Source: Micromonospora cathayae (GTDB lineage: Bacteria > Actinomycetota > Actinomycetes > Mycobacteriales > Micromonosporaceae). From it: a stretch of DNA of 64,000 nt. The notes under the pieces were generated by a model. That model saw only the letters and a program-made list of their open reading frames with translations, ran no database searches and was not told the origin of the DNA. The stretch's first letter is position 1. Every line of letters begins with the position of its first letter. The stretch covers positions 4,989,001-5,053,000 of the forward strand of contig NZ_CP118615.1 of the NCBI RefSeq assembly GCF_028993575.1, in the 5' to 3' direction. The position numbers were made by a program, and so were the translations under genes. Positions 19,031 to 27,789 of the stretch are shown piece after piece.

Positions 19031-19954
19031 TCAGCCCTTGACCGCGCCGATCAGCACGCCCTTGATGAAGTGCCGCTGGATGAACGGGTAGACCGCGACG
19101 ATCGGGGCGACGGTGAGCACCACCACCGCCATCTTGATCGACTCGGTGGGTGGCATGGTCACCCCGCTGGTGGCCCCGGAGGTGTGCGGGGCCTGCCCGG
19201 CCAGCAGGTAGCTCTGCAGCACCCGCTGGATCGGGTACATGTCGTTGCGGTCGATGAACAGCAGCGCGTCGAACCAGACGTTCCAGTAGCTGACCGCGTA
19301 GAACAGCCCCACCACGGCGACGACCGCCCGGGACACCGGCAGCACGATCCGCAGCAGGGTACGGACGTCGCTGGCCCCGTCGATGCGGGCGCTGTCGAGC
19401 AGCTCCTGCGGGATGCCCTGGAAGAAGCCCCGCACCACGACCAGGTTGAACACGCTGATCGCCGGCGGCAGGATCAGCGCCCAGATGGTGTCCTTCAACC
19501 CCAGACCGGTCACCACCAGGTACTTCGGCACCAGCGGCGGGTAGATCAGGAACGGCAGCAGGAAGTAGGCCAGCAGCCAGCGGTAGCCGAGCGAGCCGGG
19601 CCGGGACAGCCCGTACGCGGCCAGCACGGTGACCGTGAGCGCCACGGCGGTGCCGATCACGGTGACCAGGGTGCTGATCCACAGGGCCCGGGTGACCGCG
19701 CCACCGGCGAGGATGGTCTGGTAGGCGGACACGTCGATCCCCTTCGGGACGACGACGAGCCCACCGGCCTCGGCGATCGTCTCGCGGGAGGACAGGCTGG
19801 TCACCAGGATCACCCAGAGCGGGAACAGCACACCGAGCACGAGCAGGGTGAGCAGGACGGTCTTGGCGGCCTGGCCGACCGGGGTCGGCTTCTCCTCCCA
19901 GACCGGGCGGCGGGCGTCCGGCCTGCGCGGCTTCCGTACGGTGGTGGCGGTCAT
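19031..19954 (-). CDS. Sugar ABC transporter permease (MalG/YtcP type)
   Basis: 307 residues from ATG 19952-19954, which overlaps the stop of the upstream permease (ATGA). Six membrane segments; the ABC permease loop (EAA motif) reads ELLDSARIDGASDVRTLLRIVLPVSRAV. Paired with the MalF/LplB-like permease at 19951-20976 and the binding protein at 20973-22652. It is the last gene of the operon. No ATPase gene is present, so a shared MsiK-like ATPase elsewhere is expected. Confidence 0.92.
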   Translation of the reverse strand: MTATTVRKPRRPDARRPVWEEKPTPVGQAAKTVLLTLLVLGVLFPLWVILVTSLSSRETIAEAGGLVVVPKGIDVSAYQTILAGGAVTRALWISTLVTVIGTAVALTVTVLAAYGLSRPGSLGYRWLLAYFLLPFLIYPPLVPKYLVVTGLGLKDTIWALILPPAISVFNLVVVRGFFQGIPQELLDSARIDGASDVRTLLRIVLPVSRAVVAVVGLFYAVSYWNVWFDALLFIDRNDMYPIQRVLQSYLLAGQAPHTSGATSGVTMPPTESIKMAVVVLTVAPIVAVYPFIQRHFIKGVLIGAVKG

Positions 19955-20976
19955 GATCTTGAGTAGATCCCTCGTTCGCCGAGCTTGTGTGCGATCTTGT
20001 TGGCGACCAGGATCAGGACGAGCCCGACCGCGGCCTTGAACAGGCCGGCCGCCGCACCGTAGCCGTAGTTCCCGGTGGCGATGGAGAAGTTGTAGACGAA
20101 GGTGTCCAGCACTTCGGAAGCCTGCCGGCCCACCGCGTCGCGTTGCAGCAGGAACTGCTCGAAGCCGACCGAGAGCGCGTCGCCCAGGCGCAGGATGAGC
20201 AGCAGGATGATCACCGGGCGCAGGCCGGGCAGGGTGATGTGCCACAGCCGTCGCCACCGGCCGGCCCCGTCGGCGGCGGCCGCCTCGTACAGGTTCTGGT
20301 CGATGGTGGACAGCGCCGCCAGGAAGACGATGGTGCCCCAGCCGACGTCCTTCCACACCGCCTCGGCGGTGACCAGGATGATGAACGTGTCCGGGTTGGT
20401 CATGATGTTCCACGGTTCGAGCCCGGCCTCCCGCATGGTCTGCGAGAGCAGGCCGGCACCGCCGAGCATCGCGACGAAGAAGGTGACCACCAGCACCCAG
20501 CTGAAGAAGTGCGGCAGGTAGACGACGGTCTGGATGAAGCCGCGCAGTCTGCTGGACAGCAGCCCGTGCAGCACGATCGCCAGCAGGATCGGCAGCGGGA
20601 AGAAGAACACCAGCTGGAACGCGGTGATCGCCAGGGTGTTGCGGAACGCGTCCCAGAACGCCGGGTCCTCGAACAGGAGCTGGAACTGGCCGAAGCCGAT
20701 CCAGTTGCTCTTGAGGAACGCCTCCAGCGGGTTCGCCCCGACGTACGGGTTGTAGTCCTGGAAGGCGATGACGTTGCCGAGGATCGGCACGTAGCTGAAG
20801 ACCAGCAGGATGAGGAAGCCGGGCGCCACCATGAGCAGCAGTTGCCAGTCCCGGCGCAACCGGCTGCCCAGCGACGGCCGGCGGCGGCCGGTGGGACGAC
20901 CGGCCGCCGGTGGCGTGGACCCGTCGGGCCGGGGCCGACCGGCCCCGGCCTCGACGGTCGTCTTCGGTGCCGTCAC
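19951..20976 (-). CDS. Sugar ABC transporter permease (LplB/MalF type)
   Basis: 341 residues from GTG 20974-20976, overlapping the stop of the binding-protein gene (GTGA). A Pro/Gly/Arg-rich cytoplasmic N-terminus (about 40 residues) precedes six membrane segments; the EAA-type loop is NLYEAAAADGAGRWRRLWHITLPGLRPV. The phrase FQDYNPYVGANPLEAF is typical of LplB/YteP permeases for complex saccharides. The four-base overlaps on both sides show tight translational coupling. Confidence 0.92.
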   Translation of the reverse strand: MTAPKTTVEAGAGRPRPDGSTPPAAGRPTGRRRPSLGSRLRRDWQLLLMVAPGFLILLVFSYVPILGNVIAFQDYNPYVGANPLEAFLKSNWIGFGQFQLLFEDPAFWDAFRNTLAITAFQLVFFFPLPILLAIVLHGLLSSRLRGFIQTVVYLPHFFSWVLVVTFFVAMLGGAGLLSQTMREAGLEPWNIMTNPDTFIILVTAEAVWKDVGWGTIVFLAALSTIDQNLYEAAAADGAGRWRRLWHITLPGLRPVIILLLILRLGDALSVGFEQFLLQRDAVGRQASEVLDTFVYNFSIATGNYGYGAAAGLFKAAVGLVLILVANKIAHKLGERGIYSRS

Positions 20977-22652
20977 TTTCCAGCCTTGGACAGCGCCTCG
21001 GCGAGCAGCTTCCTCGCCTCCTCTCCCCCGTTGGCCTTCCACTCCCGCACGATCGCGTCGACGTCGGACAGCGGCCGTCGGCCGCGCAGCACGTCGGTGA
21101 ACTTGTCCTCGGTGGGCACCGCGTTGGCCTTGTACGCGTCGGGCATCTCGATCTTCAGCCCGTCCCAGGGGTCCTTCTCCAGGTACTTGACCATCTCGTT
21201 GGAGTAGGTCAGCAGGTCCCGCACGTAGTTGGGGGTGTCCGGGTAGGGGCCGATGGTGGGGTTGCGGCCGCTGATGAAGTAGTACTGGTTCTGGATCTCC
21301 TTGAACGCCAGGTCGTTCTTGACCGGCCCGTTCGGCGTCCGGGTGTGGTGCTTGCCCTCGACCCCGTAGTCCCGCAGCTGGGCCTCCTGGCTGCCCAGCG
21401 GGGCGGAGCACCAGTTCATGATGCGCAGCAGCTCCTGGACCCGGTCCTTGCCGACGCCCTTCTTGACGAAGGTGAACGAGGTGGGCTCGTCGTCGCCCCA
21501 GACCAGCGGGTCGCCGCCGGTGGCGGAGAAGATCGGCACCGGCTGGATGTTGAGCTTGGCGTTGACCTTCTGGTGCTCGGCCTGGGCGCCCTGCCAGAAT
21601 CCGACACCGGCCCGGCTGAAGACGGTCGCGCCGCTCTTGGCGAACAACTGGGCGGCGTCCGCGCCGTCGCTGGCCACGATGTCCGGATGGACCAGACCGT
21701 CCTTGTAGATCTTCGCCATCACCTCGAGGGCCTGGCGGAACTCCGGGGTCTCGTACTTGAACTCCGGCGTGCCGTCGGAGGTCAGTCGCCAGCCCTGCTT
21801 GGCGGCGGGCACCTTGTGGTACATCTGGATCATGGCGAAGACGTCGTCGAACGCCCACACCTTGCGGGCCGGGTCGGTGACCTGCCTGGCGACGGTGAGC
21901 AGTTCGTCCAGCGACGTCGGCACGGTCAGGCCCCGGGCGTCGAGCAGGTCCTTGCGGGTGAACAGCGCCCACGGGAACGGCCCGTCGGTGGGGTTCGGGA
22001 CGGCGGCCAGCCGGCCGTTCCAGACCGCGTTGCGCCAGGCGCCGGTGGGGAACGAGGCCAGCATCGGGTAGGCGTTCACCGCGTCACCCTTGAGGTGGTC
22101 GGTGAGGTCCTCGAAGAGCACCCCGATCGCCTCGGCGAACCGGGGGATCTTGGGGATCTCCCAGCCCGGCACGCAGAGCAGCTCGGGGACGTCCCGGGCG
22201 CCGAACATGGCGTTGAGCTTGTCGGCGTACGTGTTGCCGTCCTGGATGGTGAAGCTGACCGGGGTGCCCAGCTCGGCGTTGACCGCCTGGAGGTAGGCGC
22301 TCTGCGCGATGCCGGGCGGGGCCGGGCCCCAGGCCGGGGTCATCGCGGTGACCTGCTTGCCGCTGGTGCCGGGCTTCTCGGTGATCGCGTCGACCAGGTC
22401 GGCCGGGTAACTGGTGTAGCCGTCCGGCACCGGGCGGACGCCCATGATGTCGGGCTTGATGCCACCGGCCAGGTCCTTGTGCGTCGGCAGCACGTCGGCG
22501 AAGGCGTCCAGGTTCTCCGCCCCGCCGGAGCTGGTCGGCTTCTCGCTGCACCCGGCGAGCACCGGGCCGCCGACGACCGTGGCCGCGCCCAGCCCCACCA
22601 GGCCGAGGAAGTTACGGCGCGAGGGCCTCGCGCCGGAGTTCTGAAGTGTCAT
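20973..22652 (-). CDS. Extracellular sugar-binding lipoprotein of the ABC importer
   Basis: 559 residues from ATG 22650-22652 (AAGGGAGA upstream). A Tat-type lipoprotein signal, SRRNFLGL then VLAGC (lipobox, Cys near residue 34), anchors it on the outer face of the membrane. Its size (550-570) and companions fit the LipO/YtcQ-like binding proteins for oligosaccharides. First gene of a three-gene operon; a XylR/ROK-like box lies 55 bp upstream of the start. No glycoside hydrolase adjoins it in this window, so the sugar is open; the box hints at xylose or xylo-oligosaccharides. Confidence 0.9.
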   Translation of the reverse strand: MTLQNSGARPSRRNFLGLVGLGAATVVGGPVLAGCSEKPTSSGGAENLDAFADVLPTHKDLAGGIKPDIMGVRPVPDGYTSYPADLVDAITEKPGTSGKQVTAMTPAWGPAPPGIAQSAYLQAVNAELGTPVSFTIQDGNTYADKLNAMFGARDVPELLCVPGWEIPKIPRFAEAIGVLFEDLTDHLKGDAVNAYPMLASFPTGAWRNAVWNGRLAAVPNPTDGPFPWALFTRKDLLDARGLTVPTSLDELLTVARQVTDPARKVWAFDDVFAMIQMYHKVPAAKQGWRLTSDGTPEFKYETPEFRQALEVMAKIYKDGLVHPDIVASDGADAAQLFAKSGATVFSRAGVGFWQGAQAEHQKVNAKLNIQPVPIFSATGGDPLVWGDDEPTSFTFVKKGVGKDRVQELLRIMNWCSAPLGSQEAQLRDYGVEGKHHTRTPNGPVKNDLAFKEIQNQYYFISGRNPTIGPYPDTPNYVRDLLTYSNEMVKYLEKDPWDGLKIEMPDAYKANAVPTEDKFTDVLRGRRPLSDVDAIVREWKANGGEEARKLLAEALSKAGK

Positions 22653-22706
22653 CGGTCTCCCTTGGAGCAGGGTGTGTGTCGAGAAGTCGGGCACCGCACG
22701 TACAGC

Positions 22707-22733
22707 TAGTTCGTCTGGATGGCAAACAAACTA
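22707..22733. promoter_or_regulatory. XylR/ROK-like operator upstream of the sugar importer
   Basis: Inverted repeat TAGTTCGT (22707-22714) and ACAAACTA (22726-22733), one mismatch, 11-base spacer. The right half extends to AAACAAACTA (22724-22733), which matches the half-site of XylR/ROK-family operators (AGTTTGTTT/AAACAAACT). It lies in the promoter region of the ABC operon. Seen in sequence; the regulator is not encoded nearby. Confidence 0.55.
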
Positions 22734-22838
22734 ATGGACGGCCGGAGCCTGCCACAAGAGGTGCCGCCGCGCCGGACCGACCGGCCGGGTCGACGTCCAC
22801 AGCGGCGGGTCCGGGATACGGTGGCGAAGGCCGTCGCG

Positions 22839-23549
22839 TCAGTCCGGGACGGTCACCGACGCGACGACGTCGCCGTCGTCCGGCACGCCGATCGGTACCA
22901 GCCGCCCGGTGCCGCCCCGCCGGTGGACGCGGTAGTCCCGGAAGGCCAGCGGCACCCCCGCCGCCCGGAACGGATCGACGTCGTCCATCAGCTGGAGATG
23001 CAGGTGGGGCTGGGTCGAGTTGCCCGAGTTCCCGCACCGGCCCAGCGGCTGACCGGCGACCACCTGCTCGCCCGGCCGGACCGCCACCGTGCCCCGCCGC
23101 AGGTGCGCGAGGACCAGGTACGGCCCTCCCCCGGCCAGCTCGACGACGACGTGGTTGCCGGCGAGCCCAGGGGCGCCCTGCCGGGCCCGGCTGACCTGGG
23201 TCAGCGCGTACGGCAGCCGGGCGAGGGGGGAACGGCGGGCCACGTGGTCCGGCTCGCCGTCCCACACCGACACGACCCGACCGGCGGCGGGGGCGACGAT
23301 CGGCCGGTCGAAGGCGAAGAACCGGTCCACCGGCTCGACCGCCAGCACGCTCCGCCAGTCACGCACCGACGCCGTCCGGCCGCCGTGGACCGCGACGAAG
23401 TCGATCGCGTGACTCGCGCCGAACGCGGTGGTGCCGTGGCTCGGCACCCGGCGGGCCGGGCTGTTACGGACGATCCAGGTGCCGTGGAACGGCAACCGCA
23501 ACACCACGGGCGCCGGGCTGACAGACGGGACACCGACACGACCGGTCAT
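22839..23549 (-). CDS. M23 family metallopeptidase (cytoplasmic-looking)
   Basis: 236 residues. LytM-type pattern: SHAIDFVAVHGG (first His and Asp zinc ligands), GNHVVVELAGGGPYLVLAHLRRG, GRCGNSGNSTQPHLHLQL (HxH zinc ligands near residue 184). All catalytic motifs are present. No signal peptide or membrane segment is visible at the N-terminus, which is odd for a peptidoglycan hydrolase; many actinobacterial homologues are also like this and may act in the cytoplasm or leave by another route. ATG 23547-23549. It stands between the LuxR regulator and the sugar operon, all on the minus strand. Confidence 0.85.
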   Translation of the reverse strand: MTGRVGVPSVSPAPVVLRLPFHGTWIVRNSPARRVPSHGTTAFGASHAIDFVAVHGGRTASVRDWRSVLAVEPVDRFFAFDRPIVAPAAGRVVSVWDGEPDHVARRSPLARLPYALTQVSRARQGAPGLAGNHVVVELAGGGPYLVLAHLRRGTVAVRPGEQVVAGQPLGRCGNSGNSTQPHLHLQLMDDVDPFRAAGVPLAFRDYRVHRRGGTGRLVPIGVPDDGDVVASVTVPD

Positions 23550-23609
23550 GTCTTCACTGTGTCAGCGGTGGTCGACACACCGGCGGTGACCAGGTTGCCC
23601 GCTGCGGGG

Positions 23610-26531
23610 TCAGCCGATCTGATCGTCGACGAACCAGCCCGGCTCCCCGGACCGGAGCGGAGCGAGCCGACCGACCGCGATCCGGTCCGGCTGGCCGGTC
23701 TTGGCGAGCAGGCTCGCCACGTGTTTCTCCACGGTCCGCGCCGACAGGTGCAGCCGGTCGGCGATCTCCCGGTTGCTGAGCCGCTCGGCCAGCAGGCCCA
23801 GCACCTCGTACTCGCGGGGGGTCACCCCGTGGGACCGCAGGGCGGCGGGCACGTCCTCGGTGCCGGCCCGCCGCTGCACCGGGCGGGAGCCGGCCCGCCG
23901 CAGCAGACGACGGCAGGCGGCGGCCACCGCCGGGACCTCGGCACGGTGGAAGTGTTCCTCCGCCACGCGCAGCCAGCCGACCGGGTCACCCCAGCCGTCG
24001 GCCATGGCGGCCTCGCTGACCAGCCGCAGACCGAGGTGCCGGGCCACCGGGTACGGCTGGGCCACCCGCAGCGCCTCGTCCACGGCGGCCCGCGCCTCGG
24101 CGGTCGCGCCGGCCCGCCCGGCCAGGACCGCCCGGGCGAAGAGCCGGAACTGGTGGTTCCAGCGCAGGCCGCCGACCCCGGTGCCGGGGGCCAGGTCGGC
24201 GTGTCCGGCCGGGGTGAGGTCACCGGTGACGGCCCGCAGCAGCAGGTGTGCGCCGTGCCGGCCGGCGAGCGGGCAACTCGCCGGATGGTCCAGGTCGGCC
24301 CGCGCCGCCCGGTACGACTCGTGCAGCGCGCGGGCGCGGTCCTCGCGCAGCAGGGCGGCGAAGACCCGGGCCAGCCCGTGGATCCAGGACGCGTACCGGA
24401 CCGGGTCGCCGCCGTCGCGGCGGTACCGCAGGAGGGCGTCGGCCAGGTCCCGGGGCCGGTCCCGGTGGGCGTCGGCGGTGGCCCGGACCAGCAGGGCACG
24501 CCGGCGCAGGGGTGGTGGCGCGGTGGCGAGCAGCCGTTCGGTGAGCCGGTCGACGGTGGCGAAGTCGCCCCGCAGCACGGCGTGCCGGGCGAGCCGGACC
24601 TCGGCCTCCTGCCGGGCCGACACCGCGCCGACCCGGGCGGCCGTCCGGTGGGCCTGGTCCAGCCGGTCCAGGTCACCCCCGCGCAGCGCGTCGTCGTCAC
24701 CGAGCCGGACCAGGGCGTGCAGCTCCCAGCGGGGTACGTGCTGGCGGACCGCGACCGACCAGGCCCGGGTGAGGTGGGCGGTGGCCTCGTCGGGGTCCCG
24801 GGCCCGGGTCAGTTCGCCCAGCAGCAGGCCCGCCTGCCAGAGCACGGCCGGCGGGCCGGACATCGCGGCCCGCCGGGCCGTCGCCTCGGCGACGCCGGCC
24901 CGTTCCGGCCGGGCGTCACCGGCGTCGAGCTGCGCGGCGAGGACGTCGACGACGGCCGGGTCCGCCGCGCGGGCCGCCGGGTCGAGCAGGGTCCGGGCCA
25001 GGTCGACGTGGCGGCGGGCGTCGGCGGTACGACCGGCGGCGTCGGCCGCCCGGGCCAGCGCGGTGTGCAGGTGGACGCGGGGTGCGGGGTCGAGGTGGTC
25101 GGCGAGGTCGTCGAGGGCGGCGGCGTGACCGAACGCCCGGTCCGGGTCCCCGGCCTCGGTCAGCGCGTCGAGCAGGTCCGTCAGTCCGGCGGCGCGGACC
25201 GCGGCGTCGGCGTCGGCGAGCAGTCCGGTGCCGTGGTGGAGCAGGTCGGCGGCCTCACCGGCGGCACCACGGCCGAGGGCGTGCCGGCCGGCGGCGGTCA
25301 GCAGGTGACCGGCGACGGTCGGTTCACCGGCGTCGACCCACAGGGCGGCGACCGTCCGGGGGTGGGGCACGGACGGTCCGGGGTGGACGTCGGTGACCGC
25401 TTCGGCGGCCCAGCGGGCCAGGCGACGGCGTTCCGGTGGCGGGAGGGTGGCGCGGATCGCCACCCGCAGCAGCGGATGCACGAAGGTGTACCGGTCGGGG
25501 TGGGACCGGTCCGGTCGGACGAGCCGGGCGACCGCCGCGCCGGCCAGGTCGTCGCGGATCTCCGGGTCGGGGCGTCCGGTGGCCCGGCGCAGGACGGTAC
25601 CGGAGAACATCGGCCCGAGCAGCGCGCCGAGCAGCAGCAGGTCCCGTTGTGGCGGGGTGAGCTGGTCGAGCGGCCGGGTCAGGGTCGGCAGCGGGCCGGC
25701 CGACGGGCTGTCCATCCGCCAGCCGGTGCCGGTGTCGTGCAGCACGCCGGTGGCGCGCAGTTCGGCGAGGGCGTCCCCGGCGAGGGCCGGGTTGCCGCCG
25801 CTGACCGCCCAGAGCAGGTCGACGGCGGGCGACGGCAGGGCGTCCGGGTGGCTGTCGAGGTGGCCGGCGGCCAGCCGGCGGACGGCGTCCGGCCCGAGGG
25901 GGCGCAGTTCCACGGTGCGGCAGGCACCGCGCCGGGCGGCGGCCCGGACCAGGTCGAGGGCCGGGCCGGGGTCGGGCCGCAGCGCGCCGACCAGGGTGGC
26001 CGGTTGCCGGTGCAGGTGGTCGACGAGGTAGTCGAGCACGGCCAGGGTCTCGTCGTCGGCGTCGTGCAGGTCGTCGAGGAGGAGCAGGCAGCCCCGGTCC
26101 CGGCCGGTCAGGCCGCCGAGCCGGAGCATCCCCTCGGCGACGGCCAGCAGGTCGTGGCCGACCGGGCCGGGCGGCTGGTCCGACCCGCCGGGCGGGAACC
26201 ACTCCGGCACCAGCCGGGCCAGTGCCGGGCGGTAGGGCCCCAGCTCGGTGAGCGGACATCCGTCCAGGGTGGCGGGGGCGGTGACGAGTGCCTCGCGCAG
26301 CGGTCGCAGCGGGATGGCCGGGCCGATCACGCTGGACCGGCCGGACAGCACGGGCATGCCGGCGACCGTGGCGAGCGCGCCGGCGGCGGCGACCAGTCGG
26401 GACTTGCCGATGCCCGCCGGGCCGACCAGGAACACCGCCCGGCCGTGCCCGGCCCGGGCGGCGGAGAGCGCGTCGGCCAGGGTACGCAGTTCGTCGCGTC
26501 TACCCACCAGTGCCACCACCCGACCCGACAT
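23610..26531 (-). CDS. Large ATP-binding LuxR (LAL) transcriptional regulator
   Basis: 973 residues from ATG 26529-26531 (MSGRVVALVGRRDELRTLADAL); a start seven codons upstream at 26552 lacks a ribosome site. N-terminal AAA/STAND ATPase: Walker A FLVGPAGIGKSRLVAA (about 31-46), Walker B-like CLLLLDDLHDAD. A long helical, TPR-like middle is followed by a C-terminal LuxR HTH, GVTPREYEVLGLLAERLSNREIADRLHLSARTVEKHV. LAL regulators often activate secondary-metabolite or sugar-use genes. It is divergent from the RiPP cluster starting at 26859 and is a good candidate for its regulator. Confidence 0.9.
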   Translation of the reverse strand: MSGRVVALVGRRDELRTLADALSAARAGHGRAVFLVGPAGIGKSRLVAAAGALATVAGMPVLSGRSSVIGPAIPLRPLREALVTAPATLDGCPLTELGPYRPALARLVPEWFPPGGSDQPPGPVGHDLLAVAEGMLRLGGLTGRDRGCLLLLDDLHDADDETLAVLDYLVDHLHRQPATLVGALRPDPGPALDLVRAAARRGACRTVELRPLGPDAVRRLAAGHLDSHPDALPSPAVDLLWAVSGGNPALAGDALAELRATGVLHDTGTGWRMDSPSAGPLPTLTRPLDQLTPPQRDLLLLGALLGPMFSGTVLRRATGRPDPEIRDDLAGAAVARLVRPDRSHPDRYTFVHPLLRVAIRATLPPPERRRLARWAAEAVTDVHPGPSVPHPRTVAALWVDAGEPTVAGHLLTAAGRHALGRGAAGEAADLLHHGTGLLADADAAVRAAGLTDLLDALTEAGDPDRAFGHAAALDDLADHLDPAPRVHLHTALARAADAAGRTADARRHVDLARTLLDPAARAADPAVVDVLAAQLDAGDARPERAGVAEATARRAAMSGPPAVLWQAGLLLGELTRARDPDEATAHLTRAWSVAVRQHVPRWELHALVRLGDDDALRGGDLDRLDQAHRTAARVGAVSARQEAEVRLARHAVLRGDFATVDRLTERLLATAPPPLRRRALLVRATADAHRDRPRDLADALLRYRRDGGDPVRYASWIHGLARVFAALLREDRARALHESYRAARADLDHPASCPLAGRHGAHLLLRAVTGDLTPAGHADLAPGTGVGGLRWNHQFRLFARAVLAGRAGATAEARAAVDEALRVAQPYPVARHLGLRLVSEAAMADGWGDPVGWLRVAEEHFHRAEVPAVAAACRRLLRRAGSRPVQRRAGTEDVPAALRSHGVTPREYEVLGLLAERLSNREIADRLHLSARTVEKHVASLLAKTGQPDRIAVGRLAPLRSGEPGWFVDDQIG

Positions 26532-26858
26532 GAATAGAAACCTATCAATCATTTCGGGGTGGATCCACGGTCGGTCCGCGTCTTTCCCGGCCCACGCCCG
26601 CAGAACCCGGGTGACCGGACAACCACACTGGGTAGTCACCACCCAGACAGTTCCCCACCCGGCACCACCGACAGCCGACCCAGCAGTGCAGGTCACCGCC
26701 GTCCGGCCCGCCGGGGCGAGACGCCTGCGGACGGCCGGACGCGGACCCGACCGGAGGCGGGCCGGAATATGGGTGACCGACCGTCCTGGCACCGTCCACG
26801 GTTTGCGATGAAGCTCACGGACAGGAACTCCCAGCCGAGCACAGGAAGGGAGTCGGGC
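26532..26858. other. 327-bp divergent promoter region before the RiPP cluster
   Basis: Non-coding region between the LAL regulator and the diiron gene. The first 20 bases next to the regulator are AT-rich. An inverted repeat CTGGGT (26628-26633), 7-base spacer, ACCCAG (26641-26646) is a candidate operator. An ATG at 26808 is in frame with the diiron gene but has no ribosome site, so I treat 26808-26858 as leader. Confidence 0.5.
26628..26646. promoter_or_regulatory. Inverted repeat CTGGGT-N7-ACCCAG before the RiPP cluster
   Basis: Perfect 6-bp arms, 212 bp upstream of the diiron gene and 97 bp upstream of the LAL regulator start. Possible operator for LAL; short, so only moderate weight. Confidence 0.35.
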
Positions 26859-27605
26859 GTGACGCTGCTGCCACCGGACAAGCTGGACGGCGACGAACTG
26901 GCGTACCGGATCTTCCAGGTCACCCGGGACCGCGACCCCTGGCGGATCGAGGACGTGCTGCGCGAGGGCCGGTTCAGCGACGACCCGGAACGCGCCGAAC
27001 GCGCCTGGCGGGTCGCCTCCCACGGGTACTACGCCGAGCAGGCCGGACTGGTCGCCGCCGCCACCCTCGCCGCCGAGACCGAGGACGCCCCGCTGCGCTT
27101 CAGCCTCGCGCTGGCCGCCGCCGACGAGGCCCGGCACGCCGACGCCTTCTACCGGTACGCCAAGGCGGTCGGTGGGGAACCCGCCGACGCGCTGGACGCC
27201 ATGCAACCCCTCGACGACGGACTGACCCGCCTGCCGTACCTGGGACGGGCGCTGGTGCACACCATGCTCGAAGGGCTGGCCGCCGACGAGTTCATCCTGC
27301 TCGGCGAGGTCTTCGCCGGTGACCCGCTGGGCCGGCTCTACCACCACGTCCGGCGGGACGAGATCCGGCACGTCGCGATCGGACTCAACTACCTGGCCCG
27401 GGCCACCCGCACCCCACAGGGGCGGGACGCCTGGGCGGCCCACGCCCGCGAATGGCACGACACCGGCATCGGGCTCACCGGCCTGGACCAGGTCGCGACA
27501 GCCCTGGCCACGCACACCAACCGGGACGCCGCGACCGTCCGGGCCTGGTTCCTCCGGCGGCACCGGGCACGGCTCAGCGCCGCCGGGATCACGATCCAGA
27601 CCTGA
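26859..27605 (+). CDS. Ferritin-like diiron protein of a RiPP cluster
   Basis: 248 residues from GTG 26859, chosen over ATG 26808 because AGGAAGGGAG lies directly upstream. Four-helix ligand pattern of a ferritin-like diiron enzyme: E60, E90-A-R-H93, E144 (or E150) and E168-I-R-H171. This ligand set is used in diiron N-oxygenases, desaturases and hydroxylases. The gene is followed, 17 bp later, by a peptide gene with a very strong ribosome site, then a B12 radical SAM RiPP methylase, so its substrate may be that peptide (hydroxylation, desaturation or similar). Fold call is strong; reaction is inferred. It is not a storage ferritin: length and spacing differ. Confidence 0.8.
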   Translation: MTLLPPDKLDGDELAYRIFQVTRDRDPWRIEDVLREGRFSDDPERAERAWRVASHGYYAEQAGLVAAATLAAETEDAPLRFSLALAAADEARHADAFYRYAKAVGGEPADALDAMQPLDDGLTRLPYLGRALVHTMLEGLAADEFILLGEVFAGDPLGRLYHHVRRDEIRHVAIGLNYLARATRTPQGRDAWAAHAREWHDTGIGLTGLDQVATALATHTNRDAATVRAWFLRRHRARLSAAGITIQT

Positions 27606-27622
27606 GAAGGGAGGTGATCCCG

Positions 27623-27718
27623 ATGAAGATCACTGTCGTCAAGGTGAAGGCGCCCACGCACGGCGTCTGCAAGTACCTGGTGCCGCTGAACCGGCCCCAG
27701 ACCGAGTCGCAGAAGTGA
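27623..27718 (+). CDS. Putative RiPP precursor peptide (31 residues)
   Basis: MKITVVKVKAPTHGVCKYLV followed by PLNRPQTESQK. The Shine-Dalgarno AAGGGAGGTGATC, 3 bases before ATG, is among the strongest in the window. A basic/hydrophobic N-terminus precedes a middle with His, one Cys, Tyr and Pro, and a polar tail. A perfect 12-bp hairpin starts 7 bp after the stop. The position between a diiron protein and a B12 radical SAM RiPP-maturation protein makes it the likely substrate of both. No double-Gly leader or known precursor family is recognised; which end is core is unclear. Confidence 0.75.
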   Translation: MKITVVKVKAPTHGVCKYLVPLNRPQTESQK

Positions 27719-27724
27719 CCGAGC

Positions 27725-27755
27725 GGGTCCGGGTGGCGCCGGCCCACCCGGACCC
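27725..27755 (+). terminator. Perfect hairpin directly after the precursor gene (attenuator-like)
   Basis: Arms 27725-27736 and 27744-27755 are exact 12-bp complements with a 7-base loop, starting 7 bp past the precursor stop and ending 34 bp before the radical SAM start. Partial termination here would raise precursor over enzyme dosage, as at the ramS hairpin (43125-43156). There is no long T run, usual for actinobacteria. Confidence 0.6.
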
Positions 27756-27789
27756 ACCCGCCGGTGTCCGGCCCAGGAAGGGGACGACC

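Noticed and set aside
26808..26858. ATG 26808 as the start of the diiron protein
   Set aside because: No ribosome site precedes it, while GTG 26859 has AGGAAGGGAG at proper distance.
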